Source: RYN-230 sp963717125 (GTDB lineage Bacteria > Actinomycetota > Actinomycetes > Streptosporangiales > Streptosporangiaceae). From it: a stretch of 64,000 bases of DNA. The notes under the pieces were generated by a model. It made no database searches. It was not told where the DNA came from and saw nothing but the letters and a program-made list of their open reading frames with translations. The DNA is taken from positions 186,001 through 250,000 of the forward strand of contig CAVQVG010000006.1 in the NCBI GenBank assembly GCA_963717125.1, read 5' to 3'. The position numbers and the translations under genes were made by a program. Of this stretch, positions 1 through 9,659 are shown one piece after another (positions within the stretch are counted from its first letter, which is position 1; every line of letters starts with the position of its first letter).

Positions 1-2461
1 CCACCAGGATCCGGCTGCCACCGTTCAGCGCGGTCAGCCCGATCGGCGCCGCGCCCACCTCGACCTTGGCGATGAGCGCCCGGCCTGGGTCGGTGCGCAG
101 CCGGGCCGCGGAGAACGCGAGCAGGGCGTTGCTGGCCCGGGCGGTCACCCACACGGTGGACCCGCCGGCGGTGGTGATCACCCGGCCCGGGTCGCAGCCG
201 GCCGGGACGGTGGCCTGGACGGCCGCGGCCGGATGGGTCTCCGCCCGGGACACGTTGATCACGGTCAGCGTGCCCTGGTCGCTGTGGCTGTTGCGCTTCT
301 GGGTGGTCACGTACAGCCACTGGCCGTCCCGGGACACGGTCATCCCGATCGGGTTGACGCCCAGCTGGATGTCACCCACGAAGCCGGAGGTGCGCAGCCC
401 GCTGGCCAGCGCGGCGCGCAGGTTGAACACGGCCATGGTGCCGCTGTTCTCCAGCGTGACGAACGCGAACTGGCCGTCCCGCGACAGCGTCACCTCCACC
501 GCCCCGTCGCCGTGCGGGCTGGTCAGGGTGCCGAGCACGCTGCCCTGGCGATGGTGCTCGGCGCGCGCCACGCTGATCACCACGGCGCCGCTGCCCGCCG
601 CGGCCAGCAGGTACTGGCCGTCCGGGGTGATCGCCTCACCGTGCGGCGCGGCCGGTACCCTGATCCGCCGGACCGGTGCCGGGGCGAGCGCGCCGCCGGC
701 GCGGAGCACCTCGATCGAATGCCCGGCGCCGGTGGACACGAACGAGTACTGGCCGCCGGCCGTCACCGCGACCGCGAATGGCATCCCGGTCAGCCGGACG
801 AAGCTGGGCCGGATGTGCGCCAGTGTCGGCGCGGCCGCCGAGGTGGTCACGCAGCCCGGCGGGGTCAGCGCGGCGGGCTGCGGGGGAGCTGTGGTGTTGT
901 GCCGGGACCGGTGCGCGATGGCCAGACCGGTCCCGGCTACGCCCAGGATCAGCAGTCCGATCAGCGCGGGCACCATCCGGGACCGCCAGCCGCGCCGGGT
1001 ATCCGCTGACCCGCCGGACGGCGGGCCGGCGCCGGGCGGTGGCGGGCCGATCGGGCCGGTGGGCGGCTCGGCGGCCCGTGGTGGCGGCTCGATCCAGGCG
1101 GACTGGCCCGGATCGGCGGCGGAGTGGGCGGCCTGGGCCGGCGGTTCGGGCCAGGCTGGCTCGCCCGGTTCTGGGGAGGGCTGGGCGGTCTGCGGTGGCG
1201 GCTCGATCCAGGCGTGCTGGCCCGGATCGGCAGCGGGCTGGGCGGCCTGGGGTGCTGGTTCGATCCAGGCGTGCTGGCTGGGGTCGGTGGCCGGCCGGGC
1301 GGGCTGCGGTGGCGGCTCGAACCAGTACGACTGGGCGGGGGCGGTGACCGGTTCCACCGGCCCGGGCGGTTCGGCGCGGACAGGCTCACCCGGGTCGGTG
1401 GGCGTGGGCACGCCGGCCGTGGGGAGCGGGCTGATCACCGGGACGTCCTGACGGCCGGACACCTCGGTGGGCCACCGCGGGGTCGGGGTCACGTCCACCG
1501 GGCCGCTGCCAGCCGGGGGGGACGCCCCCCCGGATCCGCTGGCCGCGCTAGGGCCGTCCTGGGCTGGGCCGGGACCGGCTTCCTCGCCGGGCGCGAGCTG
1601 GCAGGCCGCGCGCAGCGCCTGCACGAAGTCCAGGCACCGCTGGTACCGGGCGCCCGGGGACTTGGCCAGCGCCCTGGCCATCACGTGATTCACCGCGGCC
1701 GGCAGGTCCGGGCGGCGTGCGGTGAGTGGCGGCGGTGGCTCCGACAGCTGGGCCCACAGCACGGCCAGGCTCTGGTCCCGGTTGAACGGCGGTGCGCCGG
1801 ACAGCATCTCGAACGTGGCGCAGGCCAGCGCGTAGAGATCGGCCCGGCCGTCCACCGGGCGGTTCTCGATCTGCTCCGGGGCCACGTAGTCGAGCGTGCC
1901 GACCAGCTGGCCGGTCGCGGTCAGCGCGACACCAGCCAGCGCCTTCTTGCTTAACCCGAAGTCGGACAGGTAGACGTGCTCCGCGCGCGGCCCGGTGGTC
2001 CGGTCACGCAGCATGTTGGCCGGCTTGACGTCCCGGTGCACCAGGCCGCGGTCGTGCGCGGTGTCCAGCGCGGACGCCACCTGCGCGGCGATGTCCACCG
2101 CCCGCCAGGCCGGCAGCGGGCCTTCGGTGTCCAGCAGCGTGCGCACGTCCGCGCCGCCCACGTAACGCATCGCGATGAACAGCACGCCGTCGGCCTCGCC
2201 CGCCGCGAAGACCGGGATGATGTGCGGGTGGTCCACCGCCGCCGCGGCCTTCGACTCGCGGATGAACCGCTGCTGGAACTCGGTGTCCTGGGCCAGCGCC
2301 GGGTCGAGGATCTTGAGCGCCACCTGCCGGTCCAGCTGCAGGTCGTAGGCCCGGTAGACGACCGCCATGCCGCCGCGGCCGATCTGCTCGTCGAGCCGGT
2401 ACCCGGCGACCCGGGCGCCAGCCGGGAACCCGGCGGCTGGCCAAGGGCTCTCGTCGCTCAC
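1..2461 (-). CDS. Transmembrane Ser/Thr protein kinase with beta-propeller tail (3' end outside window)
   Basis: PknB-type receptor-like kinase, read from a GTG at 2461 preceded by a GGGAGG ribosome site. Visible in order: glycine loop GRGGMAVV near residue 30, lysine in VALKIL near 49, catalytic HRDVKP near 142, DFGLSK near 165, APEQIE activation end, a long Pro-rich linker (about 290-480) with 17-residue repeats, one membrane segment near 490-510, and then YVTN-like repeats (TPDGQYLL, SRDGQWLY) expected to form an extracellular propeller. The stop codon lies beyond position 1. It is a paralogue of the kinase at 9660-12242. The divergent FHA-ABC gene at 2691 is the likely substrate, by analogy with mycobacterial PknF and Rv1747 (known for that family, inferred here). 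Confidence 0.9.
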   Translation of the reverse strand, partial: MSDESPWPAAGFPAGARVAGYRLDEQIGRGGMAVVYRAYDLQLDRQVALKILDPALAQDTEFQQRFIRESKAAAAVDHPHIIPVFAAGEADGVLFIAMRYVGGADVRTLLDTEGPLPAWRAVDIAAQVASALDTAHDRGLVHRDVKPANMLRDRTTGPRAEHVYLSDFGLSKKALAGVALTATGQLVGTLDYVAPEQIENRPVDGRADLYALACATFEMLSGAPPFNRDQSLAVLWAQLSEPPPPLTARRPDLPAAVNHVMARALAKSPGARYQRCLDFVQALRAACQLAPGEEAGPGPAQDGPSAASGSGGASPPAGSGPVDVTPTPRWPTEVSGRQDVPVISPLPTAGVPTPTDPGEPVRAEPPGPVEPVTAPAQSYWFEPPPQPARPATDPSQHAWIEPAPQAAQPAADPGQHAWIEPPPQTAQPSPEPGEPAWPEPPAQAAHSAADPGQSAWIEPPPRAAEPPTGPIGPPPPGAGPPSGGSADTRRGWRSRMVPALIGLLILGVAGTGLAIAHRSRHNTTAPPQPAALTPPGCVTTSAAAPTLAHIRPSFVRLTGMPFAVAVTAGGQYSFVSTGAGHSIEVLRAGGALAPAPVRRIRVPAAPHGEAITPDGQYLLAAAGSGAVVISVARAEHHRQGSVLGTLTSPHGDGAVEVTLSRDGQFAFVTLENSGTMAVFNLRAALASGLRTSGFVGDIQLGVNPIGMTVSRDGQWLYVTTQKRNSHSDQGTLTVINVSRAETHPAAAVQATVPAGCDPGRVITTAGGSTVWVTARASNALLAFSAARLRTDPGRALIAKVEVGAAPIGLTALNGGSRILV
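1060..1345 (-). repeat. 51-bp tandem repeats in kinase linker
   Basis: About five degenerate copies of a 17-residue unit (core DPGQHAWIEPPPQ, then AQPA) encoded inside the kinase's Pro-rich juxtamembrane linker. The copies differ at a few positions, so they are not an assembly collapse of a single unit. Confidence 0.8.
1513..1537. repeat. GC-rich palindromic repeat, copy A
   Basis: A C2G7 run, a short GAC core and a C7GG run form a strong hairpin inside the kinase linker coding sequence. Related copies are at 5185, 32938 and 60414. Confidence 0.6.
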
Positions 2462-2678
2462 CGCACCTCCCGCGCTCGCCGTTCCGGTTCCCTGCCCGAT
2501 GGCGCTTCCGGCCCGGATCGGACCTGGCAGCGTTTATGCGCTCCGGGCAAGCACGCTGCGATGAAGATTCAGTTTCGGGCTTTCCGGGACAAGAGCGCTC
2601 ATGCTAGCCGCAACCGGAGGGAAACCCCCGCGGGTCCGCATACTGGCCGCCCCTATATTACCGTCAGTTGAATCGCCT

Positions 2679-2684
2679 TAGACT
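2679..2684 (+). promoter_or_regulatory. Leaderless -10 box of the FHA-ABC gene
   Basis: TAGACT lies six bases before the ATG at 2691, the spacing expected if transcription starts at the A of the start codon. No Shine-Dalgarno sequence is present. No clear -35 was found. Confidence 0.45.
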
Positions 2685-2690
2685 GGGCAA

Positions 2691-5036
2691 ATGAACGAGC
2701 GTCTCGTCTCGCCGCCGGATGCTCCGGCGCTCGTGGTGAAGACTCAGGGGACCGACCAGACACTGCGGGCGGGCTCGCAGTACCGGGTGGGCCGGGACCC
2801 TGCGTCGGACATTGTGGTCAGCGATTCCCGCGTCTCATGGCGGCACGCCATGCTCCGGGCCGACGGCAATTGCTGGCTCCTGGAGGACGACGGGAGCACG
2901 AACGGGACGTTCCTGGGCACGCGCCGGGTCGGCCGGGTGGAGATCACCCAGAACTGTGTGCTCCGGCTGGGCCATCCCGAGGACGGCCCGGTGATGATGC
3001 TGGCCGTATCCCGGCCCACGTCCGTCCCGGCCAGCCCTGGGCAGAGCAGCGTGGACCGCCGCCCGACCGCGGTAATGCGCGCGCCCACCCGGCGGCTGCG
3101 CATCGGCCGGGCGCCCGGCAATGACCTGGTCGTTCCGGACCTTAGCGTTTCACGCGAGCATGCGGAACTGCGTAACCTCGGTAGTGGACGGTATGAAATC
3201 GTCGATTTGGGCAGCCATAACGGGACTTTCGTAAATGGCCGGCGGATCGACCAGGCGACCACGGTGACCGAGCGGGACCTGATCGGCATCGGCCGGGCCT
3301 CGTTCCGCCTCGTCGGCGACGAACTGCGGGAATTCATCGACGAGGGCGACGTCTCGCTGGTCGCCCAGGAGCTCACGGTGCGGCTGTCCAGCGGCAAGGT
3401 GCTGCTCGACCGGGTCAGCTTCCCGATCGGCGAGCGCAGCATGGTCGGCATCATCGGCCCCAGCGGCGCCGGGAAGAGCACCCTGCTCGGCGCGCTGACC
3501 GGGATGCGGCCGGCCACCGAGGGCGCAGTGCTCTACGACAGCCGGGACCTGTACACGCACTACGCGGAGCTGCGGCACCGGATCGGCCTGGTCCCGCAGG
3601 ACAACATCCTGCACACCCAGCTGTCCGCGCAGCGCTCGCTCGGTTACGCGGCGGAGCTGAGGTTCCCGGGGGACACCTCGAAGGCGGAACGGCGCAGCCG
3701 GGTCACCGAGGTCATCGACGAACTCGGGCTGAAGAAGCACGCCCAGACCCGGGCCGGCGCGCTGTCCGGCGGCCAGCAGAAGCGGGTCAACGTGGCCCTG
3801 GAGCTGCTGACCAAGCCGTCCCTGCTGTTCCTGGACGAGCCCACGTCCGGCCTGGACCCCGGGCTGGACAAGTCGGTGATGGAGATGATGAGCCGGCTGG
3901 CCAAGGACGGCCGGACCGTCATCGTGGTCACGCACAGCGTGGCCAACCTGGACGTCTGCGACCGGCTGCTGGTGCTGGTGCCAGGCGGCAAGGTGGCCTT
4001 CTACGGGCCGCCCGCGGACGGGCTGCGGCACTTCCAGAAGCCCGGCTGGGCCGAGGTGTTCCAGGCCTTCGAGGCGGAGCCGGACCGGGACTGGGCGGCC
4101 GAGTTCCGCGCCTCGTCGTACTACGCCGAGTACGTGGCGGCCGGGCTGTCCGGCCCGCTGCCGGCCCAGGCCAGGCACCGGTCGGCCGCCCCGCCGCCCC
4201 CGCCGCGCAGCCGGGGCCGTCTCGGCCAGCTATCCACGCTGTGCCGGCGCTACATCGCGGTCATCGCCTCGGACCGCAACTTCCTGATCATGCTGGCGGT
4301 GCTGCCCATCGTGCTCGGGGCGCTGATCCTGGCCATGGGCCGGACCGCGCCGCAGGGACTGACCGGGCACGACAACGCCGGCGTGCAGTCCGTGCTGCTC
4401 ACCCTGACCATCTGCGCCTGCCTGGCCGGGGCCACCAACTCAGTACGCGAACTGGTCAAAGAACGGGCCATCTACGAACGAGAACGGGCGGCCGGCCTAT
4501 CGGCCGGCGCCTACCTGTGGTCCAAGCTGATCGTGCTCGGGGTGCTCACCGCCGTACAGGCGGCCGTGCTGGTGCTCATCGGCCTGGCCGGCCTGAAGAT
4601 GCCGGCCACGGGGGCGATGCTGACGTCCTCCCCGCTGCTGGAGATCATCCTGGCCATCGCGCTGCTCGCGGTCGCCTCGATGACGCTGGGGTTGCTGGTG
4701 TCGTCGATCGTCAACACCTCAGAGAAGACGATGCCGTTCCTGGTGCTGTCGGTGATGGCGCAGGTCATCCTGTCCGGCGGCTTGCTCGCGCTGCCGCTCG
4801 GGCTGGCCCAGATCGCCTACCTGACGCCGGCCCGGTGGGGGTTCGCCGCGTCGGCGTCCACCGTCAACTTCAACAACATCATCCCGCCCGGCCAGTTCAA
4901 GCCGGAATGGGTCTGGAATCACACCCCGGCCGCCTGGCTGACCGACATGGGCGGGCAAGCCGTGCTCGCCCTGCTGTTCCTGCTCATTGCGTGGTGGCGG
5001 CTGGTCCGGCTGAGCCCGGGCCGGAAACGGCGCTGA
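2691..5036 (+). CDS. FHA-FHA-ABC exporter (Rv1747-like)
   Basis: A 781-residue ABCG-type half transporter with two N-terminal forkhead-associated domains. FHA1 spans about 31-100 (GR, SWRH and STNGT motifs) and FHA2 about 136-205 (IGRAPGN, SREH, SHNGTF). The ATPase has Walker A GPSGAGKST at 256-264, LSGGQQKR near 358 and LFLDEPTSGLD near 378. An ABC-2 membrane domain with about six helices follows at 520-775. FHA domains bind phosphothreonine. In mycobacteria the equivalent exporter is controlled by phosphorylation from the adjacent kinase PknF, and here a Ser/Thr kinase gene is transcribed divergently 230 bp away. The substrate is unknown; roles in envelope lipid or glycan export are plausible. 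Confidence 0.92.
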   Translation: MNERLVSPPDAPALVVKTQGTDQTLRAGSQYRVGRDPASDIVVSDSRVSWRHAMLRADGNCWLLEDDGSTNGTFLGTRRVGRVEITQNCVLRLGHPEDGPVMMLAVSRPTSVPASPGQSSVDRRPTAVMRAPTRRLRIGRAPGNDLVVPDLSVSREHAELRNLGSGRYEIVDLGSHNGTFVNGRRIDQATTVTERDLIGIGRASFRLVGDELREFIDEGDVSLVAQELTVRLSSGKVLLDRVSFPIGERSMVGIIGPSGAGKSTLLGALTGMRPATEGAVLYDSRDLYTHYAELRHRIGLVPQDNILHTQLSAQRSLGYAAELRFPGDTSKAERRSRVTEVIDELGLKKHAQTRAGALSGGQQKRVNVALELLTKPSLLFLDEPTSGLDPGLDKSVMEMMSRLAKDGRTVIVVTHSVANLDVCDRLLVLVPGGKVAFYGPPADGLRHFQKPGWAEVFQAFEAEPDRDWAAEFRASSYYAEYVAAGLSGPLPAQARHRSAAPPPPPRSRGRLGQLSTLCRRYIAVIASDRNFLIMLAVLPIVLGALILAMGRTAPQGLTGHDNAGVQSVLLTLTICACLAGATNSVRELVKERAIYERERAAGLSAGAYLWSKLIVLGVLTAVQAAVLVLIGLAGLKMPATGAMLTSSPLLEIILAIALLAVASMTLGLLVSSIVNTSEKTMPFLVLSVMAQVILSGGLLALPLGLAQIAYLTPARWGFAASASTVNFNNIIPPGQFKPEWVWNHTPAAWLTDMGGQAVLALLFLLIAWWRLVRLSPGRKRR

Positions 5037-5084
5037 GCGGGCGGCCGTTATGCGGTCGAGCCGGGCGGATGAAACGATCTCCGG

Positions 5085-7607
5085 GTGACGACACCCGCGC
5101 GGACCCCGCAGCCGCGCCGACCGGAGGTCGGCCAGGCTGGCCCGCCTGGCTCCGCCGGGTCGGGCGCGGAGCGGTCATCGGGCGCCGGGGGTTCCGGGGG
5201 TAGCCCCCCGGGGAAGCGGAGCGGGGGGTCGCCCTCCCCGGCCGGCCTGGTGGTCGAGGACCAGCTGGCCCGGCGCATCCGGCGGCCGATCGACCTGCTG
5301 CGCTGCCTGGCCGACATCTTCTGGATCGGGGTGCTGGTGGTGGCGGGACTGGCCGCCCGGGCCACCACGCAGGGCGTGGAAACGGACCTGGTGGACGCCA
5401 GCCGGCGGCTGCAGGACGTGGTGCTGCCCACGCTCCGCGGCATCTCCCTGTTCGGCCTGCTGGCCTTCCCGGTGGCGCTGGCCATCCGGCAGCTGGTCCG
5501 CCGCCAGGGCCGCCGGCTGGCCGAGGCGGTGGCCACCGCGGCCGCCACCTATGGCCTGGTGCTGCTGGCCGACCTGGTGCTGCGCAGCAACTTCGACGGG
5601 ACGCTGTACCGGGCCATCGCGATGGCCCCGCCGGGGCCGAGCAGCTTCGCCCCCATCGACGCGCCGCTGGCCAGCCTGGTCGCGTTCACCACGATCATCA
5701 ACCTCAGCGGCCGGACCCGGTGGCGGGTGGCGCTGTGGCTGACCATCGGCGTCTATCTGGTGACCACCCTGGCCGACCTGCGCACCTCGGTGCTCTCCGT
5801 GCTGATCACCCTGCTGGTCGGCCGGGTCATCGCGCTCGCGGTGCGGTACGTAGCGGGCTCTCCCTCGCAGCGGCCGCCGGCCGAGGCGATCGCCGCGGCT
5901 CTTGGCTCGGCCGACGAGCCGGTGACCGAGATGCGCCGGGTCGCGGTGTCCGGCGTCGAGTCGCGGCGGTACGCGGCGGTCACCCCGGACGGCGGGCGGC
6001 TGGACGTGACCGTGTTCGACCGGGACCAGCAGGCGGCCGGCCTGCTCTCCCGGCTGTACCGGCTGGTCCGGCTTCGCGACCAGGTGGCGCGGCGGGCCCC
6101 GCTGTCCACCGAGCGGCTGGCCGAGCGCCGGGCCCTGCTGACCTACGCGGTGGAGGACGCCGGTGTCCGCACGCCGCGGCTTCGCGCCGTGCTGCGGGTC
6201 GGCCCGGAAGCCATGGCGCTGGCCACCGACGCCGACGGCGGCACGTCGCTGGCCGAGCGGGGCAGCGCGGTAACCGACCGCGAAGTGGAGCACGTGTGGG
6301 ACGCGGTGCTCCGGCTGCACGCGCACCGGGTCACCCACCGGTCGCTGACCGCGGACAAGATCGTCATCTGCCCGGACGGCCAGATCAAGCTGCTCGACCC
6401 GGGCGGCGGGGACATCGCGGCCAGCGACTTGCAGCTGCGCCTGGACCTGGCCCAGTTGCTGGCCGGGCTGGCCACGCTGACCGGCCCGGACCGGGCCGCC
6501 GACCTGGCCCAGCGCAAGCTGGACGGGGCCGAGCTGGTCGGGCTGCTGCCGCTGCTGCAGCCGGTCGTGCTGGCCCCGCCGACCCGGATGTACCTGCGCC
6601 GGCACAAGCACGTGCTGCCGGAACTCCGGGCCCGGGTGCTCACCATCGACCCCGGTGACGGGCAGGCCGTGCCGCCGGTCCAGCTGGAGCGGGTCCGGCC
6701 GCGCAGCCTGATCACCCTGGTGGCCACGATCCTGGCCGTCTACCTGGTCACCTCCGAACTGGCCCGGGTCAACCTGGGCACGCTGCTGCGGACCGCCGAC
6801 CCGCGCTGGATCCTGGTCGCACTCGGCTTGTCGGCGCTGACCTACGCGGGTGCCGCCTGGCAGCTGTCCGGCTTCGTCCTGGAGCGGCTGAGCTTCACCC
6901 GGACCGTGCTGGCCCAGCTGGCCAGCTCGTTCGTCACGCTGGTCACCCCGGCGGCGGTCGGGGGCGCCGCGCTCAACGTCCGCTACCTGCAGCGGCGCAA
7001 GATACCGCCCGCGGTCGCGGCGGCCAGCGTCGGCGTGTCCCAGGTGGTGGCGTTCGTCCTGCACATCCTGCTGCTGGTCACCTTCGTGGCCATCACGGGG
7101 GCGCGCAGTAACTCACTGCGCCCGCCCACCTGGGCGTACTGGGTGCTCGCCGGCCTGGTTCTGGCGGCGCTCATCGTGCTGGCCGTGCCCCGCGGCCGGC
7201 GGCTGCTCCGGGCCCGGCTGGGTCCCGCGCTGGGCCAGGTCGGGCCCCGGCTGGTGGCCATGGTGCAGCGGCCGTCCAAGCTGGCCGAGGGCATCGGCGG
7301 CGCGCTCCTGCTCAGCGCGTGCTACATCCTCTGCCTGGCCGCCTCCGTGCTGGCCGTCGGCGGGCACATATCGCTGACCAGCGCGGCGGTGGTGTACCTG
7401 ACCGGCTCCGCGCTCGGTTCCGTGGTGCCCACCCCCGGCGGCCTCGGCGCGGTCGAGGCCGCGCTGGCCGCCGGGCTGACCGCGACCGGGCTGGCGGCCG
7501 CCACCGCGGTCACCGCGGTGCTGCTGTTCCGGCTGCTCACGTTCTGGCTGCCGGTCCCGGTCGGCTGGGGCGCGTTCAACTACCTGCAGCGCCGGGGCGC
7601 CATCTGA
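5085..7607 (+). CDS. Flippase-like (LPG-synthase TM) protein with pseudokinase-like domain
   Basis: An 840-residue membrane protein. Residues 1-50 are a low-complexity tail partly encoded by a GC palindrome. About five helices follow (70-260). A soluble middle region (about 280-520) looks like a degraded kinase: HRSLTADKI stands where HRDxKxxN would be, and LLDPGGGD where DFG would be. Residues 545-840 form the UPF0104 or lysylphosphatidylglycerol-synthase membrane domain, with PAAVGG and PTPGGLGAVE motifs. That fold is shared with MprF flippases and polyprenyl-linked lipid transporters. The start is a GTG without a strong ribosome site. It follows the FHA-ABC gene by 48 bp and is probably co-transcribed. 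The pseudokinase reading is an inference from motifs. Confidence 0.8.
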   Translation: MTTPARTPQPRRPEVGQAGPPGSAGSGAERSSGAGGSGGSPPGKRSGGSPSPAGLVVEDQLARRIRRPIDLLRCLADIFWIGVLVVAGLAARATTQGVETDLVDASRRLQDVVLPTLRGISLFGLLAFPVALAIRQLVRRQGRRLAEAVATAAATYGLVLLADLVLRSNFDGTLYRAIAMAPPGPSSFAPIDAPLASLVAFTTIINLSGRTRWRVALWLTIGVYLVTTLADLRTSVLSVLITLLVGRVIALAVRYVAGSPSQRPPAEAIAAALGSADEPVTEMRRVAVSGVESRRYAAVTPDGGRLDVTVFDRDQQAAGLLSRLYRLVRLRDQVARRAPLSTERLAERRALLTYAVEDAGVRTPRLRAVLRVGPEAMALATDADGGTSLAERGSAVTDREVEHVWDAVLRLHAHRVTHRSLTADKIVICPDGQIKLLDPGGGDIAASDLQLRLDLAQLLAGLATLTGPDRAADLAQRKLDGAELVGLLPLLQPVVLAPPTRMYLRRHKHVLPELRARVLTIDPGDGQAVPPVQLERVRPRSLITLVATILAVYLVTSELARVNLGTLLRTADPRWILVALGLSALTYAGAAWQLSGFVLERLSFTRTVLAQLASSFVTLVTPAAVGGAALNVRYLQRRKIPPAVAAASVGVSQVVAFVLHILLLVTFVAITGARSNSLRPPTWAYWVLAGLVLAALIVLAVPRGRRLLRARLGPALGQVGPRLVAMVQRPSKLAEGIGGALLLSACYILCLAASVLAVGGHISLTSAAVVYLTGSALGSVVPTPGGLGAVEAALAAGLTATGLAAATAVTAVLLFRLLTFWLPVPVGWGAFNYLQRRGAI
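5185..5235. repeat. GC-rich palindromic repeat, copy B
   Basis: Read on the minus strand it contains the run GGGGGGCTACCCCCGGAACC, closely matching copies C and D. It encodes part of the low-complexity N-terminus of the flippase-like protein. Confidence 0.55.
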
Positions 7608-7658
7608 ACCACCCCTGGGTGTCCCAGCGGCGGAATGCGGGCCGGTTTTAACTCGCGG

Positions 7659-7687
7659 TTGACCCGATCGATGTGGTGTTTTCTTAT
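7659..7687 (+). promoter_or_regulatory. Sigma-70-like promoter of the G1 peptidase gene
   Basis: TTGACC (7659-7664), a 17-base spacer, then TCTTAT (7682-7687); an alternative -10 is TATGGT at 7685. It lies about 45 bp upstream of the AAGGAGG ribosome site. Confidence 0.5.
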
Positions 7688-7733
7688 GGTCTGGGGAGCA
7701 AGACCTGCGGCAACCCCCACAAGGAGGAGCTAC

Positions 7734-8540
7734 ATGTTACGGAGATGGTGCATCCCGCTCGCTGGCCTGGGCCTACTGCTCGGCTCGGCGATCGCGGCAG
7801 CCGGCCCGGCCGCCGCGGCGCCCGCCACCGGGCACGCGGCGCTCATCAGGCCCGCCGTGCAACTGGTCCGGCCCACCGGCCACGGGACCAGACCACTGGT
7901 CGCGCACGGCGGCCCGGCCAACGCGGCGTCGAGTACCAACTGGTCCGGCTACGCGGCCGCCAGCGGCACGTACACCAGCGTGTCGGCCAACTGGACCGAG
8001 CCCACCGGCACGTGCAGTGGTTCAGCCAAGTACTCGAGCTTCTGGGTCGGGCTGGACGGCTACAACAGCAGCACGGTGGAGCAGACCGGCAGCGAAGTGG
8101 ACTGTTCCGGCAGCACCCCCGAGTACTACTCGTGGTACGAGATGTACCCGGCCTACCCGGTGAACTTCAGCAACGCGGTCAGCCCGGGCGACCAGTTCTA
8201 CGGTTCGGTCACGTTCAACGGCGGCAGCAGCTACACGCTGGTGCTCAAGGACCTGACCAAGGGCTGGAGCCACACGGTCAACGCGACGCTGGCCGGGGCG
8301 GCCAATTCCTCCGCCGAGGTCATCACCGAGGCGCCGTGCTGTACGGCCAGTGGCGGCATCCTGCCGCTGGCCCACTTCAGCCCGGTCCCGTTCACCAACG
8401 CCACGGTGGATGGGTCGGCCATCGGCAACTCCAGCCCGACGCAGATCATCATGGTGGACGGTTCGGGCCGCGCCAAGGACTCGATCTCCTCGCTCAGCGG
8501 CGGGAACAGCTTCACAGCGACGTGGCTGCGAGCTAACTGA
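7734..8540 (+). CDS. Secreted G1-family (glutamic) endopeptidase
   Basis: A 268-residue exported protein. The ATG at 7734 is chosen over upstream starts because AAGGAGGAG sits six bases before it and a clean signal peptide follows (LRRW, hydrophobic core, AAAAPA cleavage region near 30). The mature part is rich in Ser, Thr, Asn, Gly and aromatics, as in eqolisins: NWSGYAA near 63, FWVGLDG followed by EQTGSE (candidate catalytic Gln), YSWYEMYP, and SAEVITEAP carrying the candidate catalytic Glu. Two cysteine pairs could form disulfides. Such enzymes hydrolyse proteins at low pH. It has its own promoter and terminator, so it is monocistronic. Confidence 0.85.
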   Translation: MLRRWCIPLAGLGLLLGSAIAAAGPAAAAPATGHAALIRPAVQLVRPTGHGTRPLVAHGGPANAASSTNWSGYAAASGTYTSVSANWTEPTGTCSGSAKYSSFWVGLDGYNSSTVEQTGSEVDCSGSTPEYYSWYEMYPAYPVNFSNAVSPGDQFYGSVTFNGGSSYTLVLKDLTKGWSHTVNATLAGAANSSAEVITEAPCCTASGGILPLAHFSPVPFTNATVDGSAIGNSSPTQIIMVDGSGRAKDSISSLSGGNSFTATWLRAN

Positions 8541-8559
8541 CCGGTCCTGGTAGTGGTTC

Positions 8560-8591
8560 TGCCCCGGCGACTCTACGGTGTTGCCGGGGCA
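8560..8591 (+). terminator. Hairpin terminator after the peptidase gene
   Basis: Nine-base arms TGCCCCGGC and GCCGGGGCA separated by 14 bases, 20 bp after the stop codon. There is no U-tract, as is usual in high-GC actinobacteria. Confidence 0.7.
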
Positions 8592-8623
8592 GTTCCACGG
8601 CCGGGGCGTTAAGCATGATGGGT

Positions 8624-9484
8624 ATGAATTCGGGGGTCCGGCGGGTCGTGCCGCTCACCCTGGGCTGGGTGGACGTGCCGAAGTCCGTGTCGGTGGACGG
8701 GGCGTCCGGAGAGGTGCTGCGCGAGCCGGTGCCCGCAGTGCTGCTGGAGTGTGACGGCGGCTGGCTGCTGCTGGACACCGGGCCCAATACCGCGCTGATC
8801 ACCGACCCGGCGCTGCGCGCCCGGTTCCACCCTGACCCGGTGGAACAGCCGGTGCTGCCCGGCCCGGGGGAGCCGCTGCCCGCGGCGCTCGGCGCAGCCG
8901 GGCTGGACCTGGCCGACATCCGCGCGGTGGCGGTCAGCCACCTGCACTACGACCACGCCGGCGGGCTGAAGCACTTCGCCGGCCGGGTGCCGGTGCACAT
9001 CCAGCGGGCCGAGCTGGACTACGGCCTGCGGGCCAGCCCGCCTGGGCCGGAGCGCAATGGCATCTTCCGGGTGGACTTCGACGACCCGCGGACCGACTGG
9101 CGGCAGGCCGACGGCGACGCCGAGATCGCGCCCGGGGTGACCGCGGTGCGCACCGCCGCGCACACCCCCGGGCACCAGAGCTTCGTCGTGCGGCTGGCCG
9201 GTGGCGGCGGCTTCGTGTTCGCCTGCGACGCGGCCGACCTGACCGAGAACATCGACCGGGAAGTGGCGGTGGGCGGCCGGATCGGGGCGTCCGCGGCCGA
9301 CAGCGTCGAGCAGATCCGCAAGCTCAAGCGGATCGCCGCGGACCGGGGCTACCGGCTGGTGCCCGGGCACGACCCGGACGTGTGGCCCGCGCTGACGGCC
9401 GAGCTGGCCCGGTCAGCGGGCCGGTTATCCGGCCCGGCCCTCGATGACGCCGTAGGCGGGGCGGTCACCCGCGCATTGGGCTAA
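8624..9484 (+). CDS. Metallo-beta-lactamase-fold hydrolase (lactonase-like)
   Basis: About 287 residues. The zinc motif HLHYDHAGG, followed by HTPGHQSF, CDAAD and a late GHD, matches the glyoxalase II/AHL-lactonase branch of the metallo-beta-lactamase superfamily, with two zinc ions expected. LLLDTGPN near residue 50 is the usual first-strand motif. Three in-frame or near ATGs lie at 8615-8626. I prefer 8624, but the start is uncertain because no clear ribosome site is present. Lactone or thioester hydrolysis is plausible; the substrate cannot be read from sequence. It stands alone between a terminator and the second kinase gene. Confidence 0.8.
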   Translation: MNSGVRRVVPLTLGWVDVPKSVSVDGASGEVLREPVPAVLLECDGGWLLLDTGPNTALITDPALRARFHPDPVEQPVLPGPGEPLPAALGAAGLDLADIRAVAVSHLHYDHAGGLKHFAGRVPVHIQRAELDYGLRASPPGPERNGIFRVDFDDPRTDWRQADGDAEIAPGVTAVRTAAHTPGHQSFVVRLAGGGGFVFACDAADLTENIDREVAVGGRIGASAADSVEQIRKLKRIAADRGYRLVPGHDPDVWPALTAELARSAGRLSGPALDDAVGGAVTRALG

Positions 9485-9659
9485 CCCGCCGCGGCCAGTT
9501 GCTCGCCGAGGTCCGGCGGGCTGCCGCCCGCGGGTCTGTTCAGCCGGGCCAGGAGCGGGAACGATGGAGCAAAGGCGGCACTACGGCAGATCGCTGGGGG
9601 CGGGGCGCCCGGACGGGCAGCCCGGCCCCTAGCCCTGGTGTGCCGGAGCGGGGGACGAG

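Noticed and set aside
66..1451. Long plus-strand open frame over the first kinase
   Set aside because: It mirrors the minus-strand kinase gene, whose catalytic motifs and ribosome site are clear; the plus-strand product has no family features.
7620..7733. Riboswitch in the leader of the G1 peptidase gene
   Set aside because: A plain promoter and a short 5' region of about 40 bp explain it; no conserved aptamer core or alternating stems seen.
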